Source of the DNA: Lycium barbarum
Lineage: Eukaryota > Streptophyta > Magnoliopsida > Solanales > Solanaceae
Direction of reading: 5' to 3'
Assembly: GCF_019175385.1 (NCBI RefSeq)
Contig: NC_083342.1
Coordinates: forward strand, 115,878,376 to 115,942,375
Length of the DNA stretch: 64,000 nt
A program made the translations under genes and the position numbers. Positions 12,901-24,505 of the stretch are shown in pieces. Under the pieces are notes generated by a model. The model ran no database searches. It was given only the letters and a program-made list of their open reading frames with translations, and was not told where the DNA came from. Position 1 is the stretch's first letter; every line of letters begins with the position of its first letter.

Positions 12901-13070
12901 GCTGACCATGATGAAAGTTTGAGGTTTTTTGGGTCCAAAGAAGCTTTGATAGTCATAAGCAAAGATAAAGGAGTTTTAGTAACAATGGGTTCACAAGAAA
13001 CTCTTTGTTGTGGGTATGTTAGGATTAAGATGAAAAAGAAAATGGAAGAGAGAAAAGAGAGAGACCCCAT
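9987..13070 (-). CDS. LRR receptor-like kinase with pseudokinase domain
   Basis: Four exons join in frame: 13070-12617, 11993-11733, 11604-10750 and 10471-9987, with GT/AG introns, 684 residues. In order: a signal peptide (about 1-26), an LRR N-terminal cap with paired cysteines, about six leucine-rich repeats (about 85-240), a juxtamembrane region, one transmembrane helix (about 310-333, VVVVGVIALFVAVAVTGLF) followed by RRRK, and a kinase-like domain from about 410. The ATP-binding lysine (VAIK) and the GYLAPEY motif are present. The catalytic loop reads HRN instead of HRD, DFG is replaced by ESG, and the glycine loop is degenerate (GKSNFTAV), so catalysis is doubtful; it probably signals as a scaffold. 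It resembles Arabidopsis At5g51560 from memory. The start is the first ATG before the signal peptide. A TATA-like CTATATCTCTATA lies about 90 bp upstream on this strand. Confidence 0.9.
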
Positions 13071-13369
13071 TTTTGGTTGGCAAGAAAGTATGTGGGAAAG
13101 TTGTTTTTGGTAATAATCAAGAAAGGAGTGTTGGCTTATGGCTTTTGTGTGAAGAAGATATAGAGATATAGCAAGTGTGTGACTAATGAGCAGAAAGAAG
13201 AAAACTCCAAGAATCCAATTTGAATCTTGGTAACTGGTGTAACCAGTAACCGGTAACTAGCTAGCTTGGGAAGACTATTATTTTCAATAAAATTTTGTCT
13301 AAATTTAAGGAATTACCTCCGCTGTCCTAATTGATGTGTCTGACATTGCGGGAGTCAAGCATCTTAATT
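13071..13369. other. 5' flank of the receptor kinase gene
   Basis: Presumed promoter and 5' UTR of the minus-strand kinase gene. A TATA-like stretch lies at about 13158-13172 and a GGTAACTGGTGTAACCAGT inverted motif at about 13230. No gene seen. Confidence 0.4.
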
Positions 13370-13815
13370 TTAAGGGAAATGGTCAAAAATACTCTTTTAT
13401 TTTGGGAAAAAGTTTAAAAATATCCTTCATTATAACATTGGGTCAAAAATATCCCTTCCGCCATTATAGTTTTCAAATATACTCCTGTTTTAATGGAAAT
13501 TTTCAAAATAACCCGATTTCATTTTTAAACATGTTCCATTTAAACCGACCCAACTAAATAAAAAGCTCATATTGGTTACCCGCCCCTGTGCCTAGTGGCT
13601 CCAGATGTAGGATTCGGAAAGAAGTTGATCGCATATGAACTTTTTATGTAGTTGGATTGAGTTTAAAAATGAAATTAGGTTATTTTGGGAATTTTCATTA
13701 AGACAGGGGTATTTGAAAACTTTAATGACGAGAGGGGTATTTTTAACCCAATTTTGTAAAGGAGGATATTTTTAGCCATTTTCCCACAATAGAGGGTCAT
13801 TTTTGACCTTTTTAT
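13370..13815. mobile_element. fold-back element (family F), copy 1
   Basis: The two ends are long imperfect inverted repeats (left TGGTCAAAAATACTC, right GAGGGTCATTTTTGACC) containing blocks such as TTAAAAATATCCT and AGGATATTTTTAG. Copy 2 lies at 18544-19008. It has no coding capacity. Confidence 0.7.
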
Positions 13816-14242
13816 AATATGTAACAATTTAAAAGGCATATAAAAATATTACGATTAAAAAAAAAAACTTGTATGCCTCTCGAAATACAAATACAGCCAT
13901 ATAAATTGAGACGGGAGGAATGCATATTTTATTGAAAAGAAAATTTACATTAATAGAAATTAGAGGTAGTGAAATTATATATGAAATTTTTTTAAAGATA
14001 TTTTGTTGATTTTTTAAATAATAATAGCGTCATGTAAAATAAAATGGAGGAGTATGCTTGAGTATATTTTCCCCTTTTGAGGGATGAGCAAAAGGTTTTG
14101 AGTTACTAAGGTTTGGGATTTTATTCATTTTTGTGACTTGTTTTCTAATAGTACTACTACTTAACAAGACAGTCAAAATAATAGAGGACTACTGTCTTCT
14201 GAGTTCTGACTAGTTGTAGGTACTACTTCTCATAATTGTAAG
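13816..14242. other. intergenic, no gene seen
   Basis: AT-rich DNA. Nothing recognised. Confidence 0.4.
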
Positions 14243-14514
14243 TGGTCGTTTGGTAGGTAGTTAAAATTATACTGAAATTATAATTTTGAGATTATTTTAT
14301 TTCATATTTTGGGATTATTTTATCCCATTTAGGAGATGGGATAAAATAATCTCAGTATAAGTGGAATAAGAAAAGATATCTCAGTTTATACCATAAGATG
14401 CATTTTAGATTTTATTTGGTACAAGGTATAAATTTATACCTTCTACCAAACATGGTACAAAAAATTAGTGTTGGGATATACCAGCTTATACCATGCACCA
14501 AACGGCCCCTGAGA
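14243..14514. mobile_element. Tourist-like MITE
   Basis: The ends GGTCGTTTGGTAGG and CACCAAACGGCCCC are inverted. Inside lie GGGATTATTTTATCCC and GGGATAAAATAATC words like those of the MITE at 26735-26932. The flanks TAA and TGA may be a decayed 3-bp target duplication. Confidence 0.6.
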
Positions 14515-15600
14515 GATTAGGTTGGTTGGGTTTGAATTTTAAAATTTTGTAGCTATAGGCATTTAATATCTGTGTCATTTTGAAACTTTTGTGCAGTTAT
14601 TTTTCCAAATCAAGAAATGCTGATCTCAGTCATTTATTTCAAAAAAAAAAAAAAAATTGTATTCCATTTTTTATTAATCTTATGAAAGTATAATAGTTAC
14701 GGTGCCATTATTTTTTTAGTGAAAACTTCTCTGATAACAAAACAAAAGAAAGGGAATCTTCACAGTGAGATTAAAAAAAGAAGATCTGATATGAAAAAAT
14801 CAATTAACACGGAAATATACAATGATGGGTTACTTTCACGAATTGCCAAGAAAATACAAAAAGACAAAATATAATTAGTAGTAAATTAATTATGTTCTGT
14901 GAACGGAATCACATGGAAAAAATTCTTGTTTTGTCAATAAACTTTAGGTGATAGTCATTTTCATGCGTGGAAGACAGGGTCTGGATACAGAACTCTTTTC
15001 CAATGCCTATTTTGTGGGAAAAGAAAAAAGAAAAGAAGTACTAATAATAAGAATCAAACAGAAAAAGGAAGAATGATGAGTAAACATAGAAAAGGACCCA
15101 TAACAGGAAAAGGCATGGAATTGAATTCACAAGACTCCTGGTCACATCTTAACCAGATATTTTTTCTTACTTTTTTATCTACTGCCACCCATAATGCTCC
15201 CCGGTTGTCCAAAGATTTTGAAATTAGAAACTTAAAATTTAAAAATTTGAGTTTTTGAAGTTGTGATTTTTAAAACTTGAAGTTGTGTTTAGATATGCAT
15301 ATTATTTGAAAAAGTTTTGAAGTTTTGTGAGTGAAAGTCCCAAAAACCCAAAACTATGATTCAAAATTTGAAGATAGATTTTCAAATCTGATTTAAAATC
15401 TATGGTCAAATAGATATTTGAAGATAAACTTTTAAAATTTGATCCAAAATTTATAGCCAAATGCTAGCTATAAACATGTTACGAGAACTCCCAAAAAAAA
15501 AAAAACTGGAGAGGACCTAAAATTTACGACAGTATGTATGTTGCACCATGCTACTTCTATTACAAGCACATGTTAAAGAATTTATTTGTTGTGAATATCG
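14515..15600. other. intergenic, no gene seen
   Basis: AT-rich. The stretch at about 15210-15470 repeats TTTTGAAGTT and AAAATTTGA words and ends in ATAGCCAAATGCTAGC, so it may be a decayed MITE, but clean ends are missing. Confidence 0.35.
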
Positions 15601-15615
15601 CCAGCATTTGCTCTA

Positions 15616-15905
15616 AGGTGTCGTTTGGTCATAAATATCAAAAGTAAATTCACTTTTTTTGGAATATTTGAAGTTAGAGTTGTGTTTGGCCATAGTTTTT
15701 GAAATTGTAGTTTTTGGTGAAATGTAATTGTAAAAAAGTGGAAAAAGTGGGGAAAAAAATTGAAAAACAAGTTTTTCTTGTTTTTGATATTCCGGAATAT
15801 AACTTCAAGTTGTATTCCGACTATTTATGGCCAAATGCCCAAAAGTAAAAAAAGTGAAAAAAATCCAAAAAAAAATGAATAATTTTTATGGCCAAACGGC
15901 TACTA
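15616..15905. mobile_element. MITE (family M), copy 1
   Basis: The left end GTCGTTTGGTCATAA and right end TTATGGCCAAACGGC are inverted. Inner blocks (TAGTTTTTGGT, GATATTCCGGAAT, ACTTCAAGTTGTATTC) recur in the copy at 46392-46672. A further GGCCAAACGCCC fragment follows to about 15978. Confidence 0.7.
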
Positions 15906-15979
15906 AAAGTGAATTATTTTTATGGCCAAACGCCCAAAAGTAAAAAAAAAGTGAAAAAAAATCCGAAAAAAAGTGCATA

Positions 15980-16853
15980 AAGTTTATTTGTTGCATATAT
16001 CTCCTTAACCAACTCTCAAGTCTCAAATCGTGTAGTTGTATTTCTTTGGAAAAGGAAAATTGTAAATGTTTGTAAGTTAAATTAGTAGAACATCTCTTTA
16101 AAAAACACCTTCAATTTATTTTAGAAGGTAGTCCAAGTGTACCACTAATATTTGCGATTTACTTTATATATGTCCTCCATTTATCTTTCTTCTTATAGGA
16201 GTTCCCATATTGTCTTTCATTTCAAATATATCTCCCCCACTAATGGTTTTTCACTATGTAAAAAATGATCTAATTTGGTTAATATGATGGAATACAAAAA
16301 AGGATATATTTGGACCATTTTCAAGTGTTCAGAGGGTGTTTGAACCTTTTCTATTGTTCAATTACATGTTTCAAATTATTGCAGCGGGTATATATAAATC
16401 ATTTTAATAGTTTATTAGTAAATTTTGCCTTTTGTATGTCTACGTGGCTTCGACGTGGAAAATGTCCAAGCAAAACTGGAATATCATTAAAGAAGATATA
16501 TCTAAGATGTAAGATAACCATGAGACTTTTATGAGCTGAAAGATAAACGGAAGATAAATCGCAAAGGTTAAGGGGTAAATCTGAATATTTTCTCTAACAA
16601 TGGTATATAATGGAACACTATCTAGAAAGCAACGAGAAAAACATAAAGCAAAATGAGAGTTTTTTTCTTTTTTCTTTTCAAGATGGGAGTGATGGATCAG
16701 AATTTCACCAAAAGGAGCTAAAGAATGAACTTCCAAGCTACTTTTGTGAAAGTGGAATGGCCAGCAAGTGAGTAGTGATTATCTTTTTGGTTTGGCTTTC
16801 ACATACAGGTAGCTAGTAAAGAGTGAAAAGGTGCTGCTGGTGTGTGGTGTGTT
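15980..16853. other. intergenic, no gene seen
   Basis: AT-rich DNA. The ORFs on both strands are short and show no family resemblance. Confidence 0.4.
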
Positions 16854-16861
16854 GTCCTTAC

Positions 16862-17044
16862 CGGAGGCGAATCCAGAATTTAAATTCTAGGAGTTTAACC
16901 TTACATTTTTAGGATTGAACTCATTATATTTTTAAAGTTATGGGTTCATATCTACTATTTATTAGAATTTTAATAATTTTTTACACATAAATTTATACTC
17001 CGCGTCGAAAGTTATCCCCATTTACTATGCTAGATACGCCACTG
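16862..17044. mobile_element. hAT-like MITE (family H), copy 1
   Basis: An 8-bp target duplication GTCCTTAC flanks it perfectly (16854-16861 and 17045-17052). The ends CGGAGGCGAATCC and ACGCCACTG resemble the CAG...CTG ends of the copies at 28501-28641 and 48027-48212. Non-coding. Confidence 0.75.
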
Positions 17045-17052
17045 GTCCTTAC

Positions 17053-18098
17053 CAAGCACATATTCCACATTTGAAAACTTGTGAATTTTATGTTTACTAC
17101 TCACATTCATTACTCCATTTCAAATTCTATAACTTTCTCTTTCCTTTTTTTGGTTTCCAATTATGCTACCAGGCTTGTGTTCTTTCAAAAAATTATAACC
17201 TTTGGCTCTATAATCATTGTACTGCCCACCAACTTTTTTCATTGGAAGTAGCTGGAGTTCACACTTCATGGTTAAGAGATGGCCAAAACCAACCCCTCCC
17301 CCCTTAAAAATCTAGTCGCATATAGTGTTTACATCAAATTATATTAATTTATTATGATTAAGTGAGAAATTATGATAAAAATATATTATTAATTAATTAT
17401 GATTTAGTGATAGCAGTATCATGTATTTATTAAATTAAACACCGAGTGCAATACAATTTTTCTCTCCTTTCACCTCACCCTCAACACAGCCCATACACAG
17501 GGAATTTGTTTGGTTATTGGGAATTTGGGATTATAAAAATTTCAATATAAACTTTGATAATTTTTGTTTTTAATTCAAGTAATACTAATATAATTATATA
17601 ATGCTGACTGAATGTTGTAATTCGCACACCATATAAAAAATTATAATTCAATAAATAATGCATATCGCTAGTACTAAATAATCCAGGGTTATTATTAATC
17701 AATAGTAGAAACTGCGTATTATAATATGATATGTATAAAAAGAATTGTATGTATAATTCAAATCAAATTAAGATGTGACCTGTGACCTTGAGGAAGCACA
17801 ATAATGGTTATTGCACAGCAACCTCCATTAACTCATTTTTCCTTTTCGTCAGAGAGAAGTGATACTACAGTCCTCTCATGTGGATATTTTCACAGTTGGG
17901 AAAATAATGATACCTTTCGGGCCTAAAGAATTTATTTGACAGAGATGCTACCTCTCGTGTCTTGTTTATTTTGGTTGTTGGACAAAACAATATAAATGGG
18001 CGAAGATTTCAATTTGTTCGAGTACTATTCATAAATGGTTGATTTTGTTCTATACTAGTACATTTTTATTCATTCATGACACTTTGCTGTTAAGAACT

Positions 18099-18100
<2 letters not shown>
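17053..18100. other. intergenic, no gene seen
   Basis: AT-rich. Nothing recognised. Confidence 0.4.

Positions 18101-18182
<82 letters not shown>
18101..18182. repeat. compound (TG)n(TA)n(TTA)n microsatellite
   Basis: A short TG run leads into about 20 TA units, a short T tract, then about ten TTA units. Confidence 0.95.
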
Positions 18183-18183
<1 letters not shown>

Positions 18184-18543
18184 TTTGTAATAATTAGGAA
18201 TTTCAGCTATAAACGGTGAACTTCATAGGTTCAAATTATTCGAGAAAAAAGGGAGTTTCAAAATTACTCTTGTACTAAACTTGTATCATAATTTTAAATT
18301 ACTCTAAGGTTGGAAGCTCCTTCCGAGGTCAAGAATAAAATTGAAACTATTTTCCTATTAATAAGAGTAATATTAACAAAAATATTTAGCAAAATTGCTT
18401 AATGATGCTAAGGTATATTTTATATTATTCCCAATAAAAATCTCCTAGTTGATATCACATTAATAAGTACAATAAAACACTAACTTTTGGATATGAAATA
18501 AATAGTCAGGATCCAGTACAATAACGCATGACATCATTTTTTT
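18183..18543. other. intergenic, no gene seen
   Basis: AT-rich. Nothing recognised. Confidence 0.4.
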
Positions 18544-19008
18544 AAGGGAAAAGTATCAAAAATACCCCTCTACTTTGAAAAAAGGGCTAAAAATATTTTC
18601 CGAACTTATTTTGGGTCAAAAAGACCCTTCCCGTCCTTAAAGTTTTCAAATATATCCCTGTCTTGACGGAAATTATCCGCCAAAATAACCCGAAATTATT
18701 TTTTAAACCCGCTCCATCATTTAAACACGACCCAACTAAATAATAACCAATAGGATCCCCTTATTCCCCCAATTCCCTCAAACTTCATACCTACGTATTG
18801 GGGGAACAAGGGGATCTTATGGGTTATTATTTAGTTGAGTCGGGTTTAAAAAATAATTTCGGGTTATTTTGGCGGATAATTTCCATCAACGCATGGATAT
18901 ATTTGAAAACTTTAAGGACGGGAGGGGTCTTTTTGACCCAAAATAAGTTCGGAAGATATTTTTAGCCCTTTTTCCAAAGTAGAAGGGTATTTTTGACCCT
19001 TTTCCCTT
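18544..19008. mobile_element. long fold-back element (family F), copy 2
   Basis: Two arms of roughly 200 bp are near-perfect reverse complements. The left arm runs AAGTATCAAAAATACCCC ... GGGTCAAAAAGACCC ... AAGGGGATCCTAT in opposite sense, and the right arm answers it. Only a few tens of bases (about 18765-18800) remain as loop. A transcript would fold into one long hairpin. Non-coding; related to 13370-13815. Confidence 0.85.
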
Positions 19009-19270
19009 TTTTTAATACCTTTTGTGTTTCAATTTATATGTTCTACTTTTATTTTGTAAATTTATTTAAAAGGAATGTTACTTTATATTTAATAACTTTT
19101 AAATTCTAATATTTCACATGATATATTTAAAATTACAAAATTCAATTTATTTAATTTTTGTTTTTTTGCATAATATACATATTTTAGTTTAAGATCGTGT
19201 AATTCAAAAAATCTAATTTTCATAAGTATTTTCTTTGCACATCTACGAGCAAACATTCCCAAAATCCAAA

Positions 19271-20436
19271 GGGCAATTTGGCCTTCTTTTGGGGTGGTCT
19301 TTAAATTTTGCCCCTCATATTTGAAATCTTTAAAATTTGCCCTTCGCCTAAAACCCATGGGTTCCAGGTTCAAACCCCCACTCAGTCAAACATTTAAAAA
19401 ACAATCGCAAGGCAGAGTTTAAATTTCGCCATGCCCCCACCGGCATACACTTGTTAAGGAATTACCAAAGTTATGCCGGACCCGGCATACTTATGCCTTA
19501 TGGGCAGACTTGGCATAAGTATGCCGGATCCGGCATAACTTTGGTAATTCCTTCACAAGTTTATGCCGGATCCGGCATACTTATGGACAAACTATTAGTT
19601 AAGCCTTAACTAAAAGTCTTTTCCCAGTTATGCCTTATGGGGCAAACTTTTAGTTAAGGCATAACTAAAAGTATGCCCCATAAGGCATAACTAAAAGTAT
19701 GCCCCATAAGGCATAACTTTTCCTTAATACATAGATTTTGTTCAATTATTCAGATTTCTTTCACTTATATGGTGCCTTGGCAAAGAATTTGGCACTTTGC
19801 TTTGTTACATAATCTTTTGTGTGTGTAAATCTCCCTCCCTTAAAATATCTTACCAACCATAATTCTTGAACGAGAAGTAAGTACAGAGATAAACCTAATG
19901 CGAATATATCTTCGTCAAATAAGAAGACAATATAACATAATGATCCATGCGAAGTATTTCTTTTTCAAAAGTTACTTTAAATACACATTGAACTTCAAGT
20001 ATACTGTGTTAGCTCGGTGCTGGAGTTTTCAGTGCTTATTGTGCTGTTTGAAAACATTGCCAAAGTTATGCCGAACCCGGCATAAACTTGTTAAGGAATT
20101 ATCAAAGTTATGCCGGACCCGACATACTTATGCCAAGTCTGCCCATAAGGTAGAGTATGTCGGGTCCGACATAACTTTGGTAATTCCTTAACAAATGTAT
20201 GTCGGGTCCGGCATACACGCGACCCAAATCTTGGCTTGCAATTTTTTTTTTTAATTTATGCTTGAGCGGGGGTTCGAACCCAGAACCTCATGATTTCTGC
20301 ATAAACGCTCAGGGTTGCAACGCAAAGGACAAAAATTAAAGACCAGCAATATGAGGGGGATAATTTAAAAACCACAAATATGAGGGGCAAAATTTAAAGA
20401 CCACTCCAACAGAAGGGCAATCCGCGCAAAAAAATG
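19271..20436. mobile_element. Mutator-like non-autonomous element A
   Basis: The left end GGGCAATTTGGCCTTC pairs with the right end AAGGGCAATCCGCGC, then A-rich to ATG. The flanks AAATCCAAA (19262-19270) and AAATCCATA (20437-20445) match at 8 of 9 positions, the spacing typical of Mutator-like elements. Subterminal TGGTCTTTAAATTTTG blocks are repeated. The interior is built from many inverted TTATGCCGGATCCGGCATAA units and carries GGTTCGAACCC near each end. No transposase ORF. Its right part is the left edge of the tandem duplication. Confidence 0.75.
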
Positions 20437-20584
20437 AAATCCATAGAACGCAGCATGAACAGTTCGTACCACAGCCCTTGAGTTTAGTGGCCCAAGTGAG
20501 TGGGGATTCATAGCCTCACTTCTAAATGGGCTGAAGAAACCTTAGCCCAATCCTAGTTAATAAACAAGGGGTCATTCGCACAAA

Positions 20585-20912
20585 CATTTTTTTGCACGGA
20601 TTGTCCTTCTTTTGGGGTGGTCTTTAACTTTTGGCCCTCAAATTAGTGGTCTTTAATTTTAGTCCTTTTCCTAATACTTCGATGTTCTGGGTTCGAACCC
20701 CACATCAATAAAAAAAAAAAAAAAAAAAAATCGCCAAGGCAGAATTTTGCCTTCAAACTCGGCCTTGCGATTTTTTTTAAAAACATTTTTACTGAGCGGG
20801 AATTTGAACCCGAAACCAAGGGGTTCTAATGAAGGACAAAATTAATGACCACTAATTTAATGGGCAAAAATTAAAGATCACCCCAAAATAAGGGCATTCC
20901 TGCGAATTGCCC
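20585..20912. mobile_element. Mutator-like element B, nested in C
   Basis: The left end CATTTTTTTGCACGGATTG pairs with the right end TGCGAATTGCCC. The flanks TCGCACAAA (20576-20584) and TTGCACAAA (20913-20921) match at 8 of 9 positions. GGGTTCGAACCCC lies at about 20690. Its length is 328 bp, with no ORF. Confidence 0.75.
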
Positions 20913-21228
20913 TTGCACAAACGCCTTATTCGAGTGGTCTTTAATTTTTTTCTCCTCAAATTGTTGGTCTTTAATATTTTCCTTTTGGCACTTTAAGTGG
21001 TCGAAAATACCCCTAAGATTCTGGGTTCAATCCCAACAAAGTATATATTAAAAAAATTGCAAGGCAGAATTTCGTAGCAAATTAGGCCTATTCGAGTAAA
21101 AGTGATGTAGAATCCCAGCAGAGTAAAGAAAAAAAATCATAAGGCAAGTTATGCCTTAAGGCATAGTTCATATATAGAAGTTATGCCTTAAGAAGACATA
21201 ACTTTACCCCTTGTTCGGCATAACGTAG

Positions 21229-24200
21229 TGTCACAACCCAACCCCGTGGGCCGCGACCAGTGCCCGAGCTGGGCACCTATACGTACCCGATACCCCAAAT
21301 TAGCATATTAACAGAATAATAATATAATAATAATATTAGTGGTCGCTACAGAACTTAGCAGAAAAGCAGACTTGGCACACATAGGCCGATAAGGCCATCA
21401 CAAAACAGAATATCCCAAACATATGTACAGAACCCACACAGATGTATCCACAGACCTCTACAGAACATATCATAATCATAAGACGGGACAGGGCCCCGTC
21501 ATACCCTGAACAAAGTACATATCCAGATAGCAGTGACAGACTGTACCAAAAGATGGGCTCTGTAGAAGAGAGCGCCCCAAATAGCAGAAATAGGATCCTA
21601 AACGTGTGGATCAGCAAACCTGTCGTCTGTACCTGCGCGGCATGAAAACGCAGCCCCCGAAGAAAGGGGGTCAGTACGAAATATGTACTGAATATGTAGA
21701 GCGGAATCACAGAAGTCAAATCATAATGATTACAGAAAATGGGTACAAAATCTAGAGTGTCAAATGCATATTTCCAAATCAGACAGAATGTGTACAGAAA
21801 CATATGTCATATCATATCCGATCCCTGCCACGGGACTCGGCAGACAAAACGTGGTCACCCTCCCGACACTGGTGCCACAATACATAGGAATCAGAAAAGG
21901 GGGCGTGGCCCCGTATCATAAAATGTCATATCAGAATGGCCATAACAGATCAGATCAGAATAGGCGGACATGGCACATCATACTCCACAGACCCATGTAC
22001 GCGTATACCTGCCCCCTCACATCGGGGCGCGGCGAACAATGCAGAGAATTACGTTTGACAACATATCCTGGCCCGGGCTCAGTGTGGGAAACATTGGGAC
22101 ATCCACGAATGGAGTAGTGAGAGACTAATGCAATTTAAAAATATCATAAATGTTTTCAAAGACTCGATGAAGCGTATCAAAGACAAACCAATCCAATGGA
22201 GTCGGACGGAATCATAATAAATGTATTTCGGATATCATAATAAATTACAGAAGTATAACTTTCCCGAAGTCATTCCGAGTGTCAAAATAATTTATAATAT
22301 TTAACAGAATATTTAAAATAATATTCGTTAAGCGATTAGTAGGGTAATTAAAACAGTTCTTTCAAAAATCGCTTAAAAAGGAAGCTTTAACACATTAGGG
22401 GCAAAACCGTAAATAGTGGGCCCGCCTTGGGACAAACAAGGCGGCGGGCTCAAATTGTGCCCTCTAAGCATATAGTATCACCTAAAAAGGTTATACAAAC
22501 ATTCTATGATTTTCTGAATAATTTAGAGCAAAATTGCATAATTTCAGAAAAAAAAAGCGTATCAAAATGGTTCAATTCTACTGAAGGAAAAACTGAAATT
22601 TTGTCTTGCGGATTCCGAGGGCCAAGAGGTCCTTCGAGGCCCGGATCCGACCCTAACACACTAGGGGCATGCCAAGGGAAGAATTGGGTTTACTTTACAT
22701 ACCTTTCACGCTCCTTAAGCCTTTCCAATCTCACTTCCCGTTTCGTCGAAAAACTGCAATTGGTCAAGTTTACCAATTGTGAATTATTAATGCCATTATT
22801 TCAACTTTAAGCATATTTGGCTACCGAAATTTCGGCAGCACTTCCCCTATACATATGACACCCCGAGAATTCAACTCGGCTATAAATCATCAACAACAAC
22901 CCAAACGACAACAACAATATCAACAATGAACATTAAAAACACAAATATCCTTCAACTAGTCATTTTTCTCACAAGTTGACATAATCTTCAATTCAACCCA
23001 ACTTTCAACTAAGATCAATAATTTCATATTCAACAACCATCATGATCATCACCATATAGTTCTAGAAACATTTCATATCGTTTTCCTTAAGATATACACT
23101 CGATATACATGATATACAATCTTCCGCCAAAATCATAACTTATGCAAAACATCAAATCTTTGGCATACAACTTCATAACAAGTTTCCAACTTCCAAATTC
23201 ATCAACCATAATCATAATTCACATCTTAACAACTTCATTTCCATAATATCACAAAATTATTCTAAAGTGACATAATCATCTACATTCCAACTTCAACCAA
23301 AATTCATTCAACTTTCATTCCCAATATAATTTCCATCATAACCACAACTAGAATGCAACATAAAATTCAACTCATATATGTATACAACATATATACACCC
23401 ATGGCTACATATATATATATACATACCCACTTTGCAAACTTCTTTATTTCCATAATTTCTACTCATTTCCACATACCACAACATAAACAAACCTTCATAA
23501 CATAAGAAAAAGGAATTGATTCTTACCTTTTTCTACAAACTTCTTCACTTGAACAAGTTGTCAACTTGAAGAAATAAGTGCTCCTTCTTCCAAAACAATT
23601 ACACCAAGTTGTAGAGGACACTTAATTTAGTAGGAATTCAACAAGAAAATAATTTTAGAGGCAAGATTTTGAGGGGTGATTTTTCTATGGCCAAACCCGA
23701 AATGCCCTCTTTTTGTTCTTGTTTTTCTCTTGTTTTTCCTCCTATTCTTTCTCTTGAAAGTTCTATGGAATTTGGATGATTAAGTGGTCTTTTATTCATT
23801 GACCACATGACTTAATTCCATGGGCTTGGATCCTTTTTATGGACCATGGCCGAATGGCTCCTCACTTGGGCCTGATTTTTTTTTTTTTCATTTTTTTGGG
23901 CCAACTCGGTTGGTCCCGAGTTGGGCCTAGCCCACTGACCTTTCGACCTTAAAACGTTCATATCTCCTTGTACCGACGTCACCTGAGAACCCACGACCTA
24001 TGGATGGAAAGCTAATTCAATTATCTACAACTTCTATTTCAAGGTATTTTCGAAATTCCAAACTTATAATACAGTTTTTGCCCCCCAAAGTCAGGTCACC
24101 CGAAAACGTTTTCTTAAAAATATTCGTTTGGAGGGTTTCCACTTTGATTTGGTCCAAGGGTACTTCATGAGTTGTGTTTAACTTTACATATGTGATTCAT

Positions 24201-24288
24201 ATGACCTTTCAGATGTTCCAAAAAAAATCTCGGTATGTGGGCCCCACCCCAGCAGATGCTCCGAGGTTCAAAAATACGGGATATAACA
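21229..24288 (-). mobile_element. solo LTR (family 2), nested in element C
   Basis: On the minus strand it starts TGTTATATCCCGTATTTTTG and ends GGGGTTGGGTTGTGACA. The flanks CGTAG (21224-21228) and CTTAG (24289-24293) form a 5-bp duplication with one mismatch. There is no second LTR, primer site or protein domain, so it is a 3.06 kb solo LTR. These ends are, from memory, typical of Ty3/gypsy (Tekay-like) LTRs in Solanaceae. The 155-residue minus-strand ORF at 21336-21803 lies wholly within it and is not a gene. It is absent from the duplicate. Confidence 0.8.
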
Positions 24289-24505
24289 CTTAGAACTACA
24301 GAAGTTATGCCTTATAAAGCCTAACTTGGGACTACAACATAACTATTTTTTTTTTTACTCAGCCGTGGTTCGAATCCATATCCTTGGGATATTTTCGGTC
24401 ACTTTTTAGGTGAAGGACAAAATTAAAGACCAGTAATTTTAGAGACGAAAATTAAAGACCAGCGCGTTTGAGGGACAATCCGCGCAAAAAACAAATGATA
24501 AATAA

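Larger units (their letters stand above)
20568..24496. mobile_element. Mutator-like non-autonomous element C, holding element B and a solo LTR
   Basis: The left end GGGGTCATTCGCACAAA continues, after element B, with CGCCTTATTCGAGTGGTC; the right end reads GACAATCCGCGC and an A-rich tail. The possible 9-bp flanks AATAAACAA (20559-20567) and GATAAATAA (24497-24505) differ by two transitions. Removing its two insertions leaves about 0.5 kb. Its duplicate at 32404-32931 lacks the LTR. Confidence 0.6.

Noticed and set aside
21336..21803. 155-codon minus-strand ORF with hydrophobic segments
   Set aside because: Lies wholly inside the solo LTR at 21229-24288; no domain recognised.
22427..22810. 127-codon ORF
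   Set aside because: Internal to the family 2 solo LTR, with no domain recognised.
24360..24400. GTTCGAATCC as part of a tRNA gene (also at 32800 and other sites)
   Set aside because: No anticodon arm or acceptor stem; the motif is a fixed part of the Mutator-like family.
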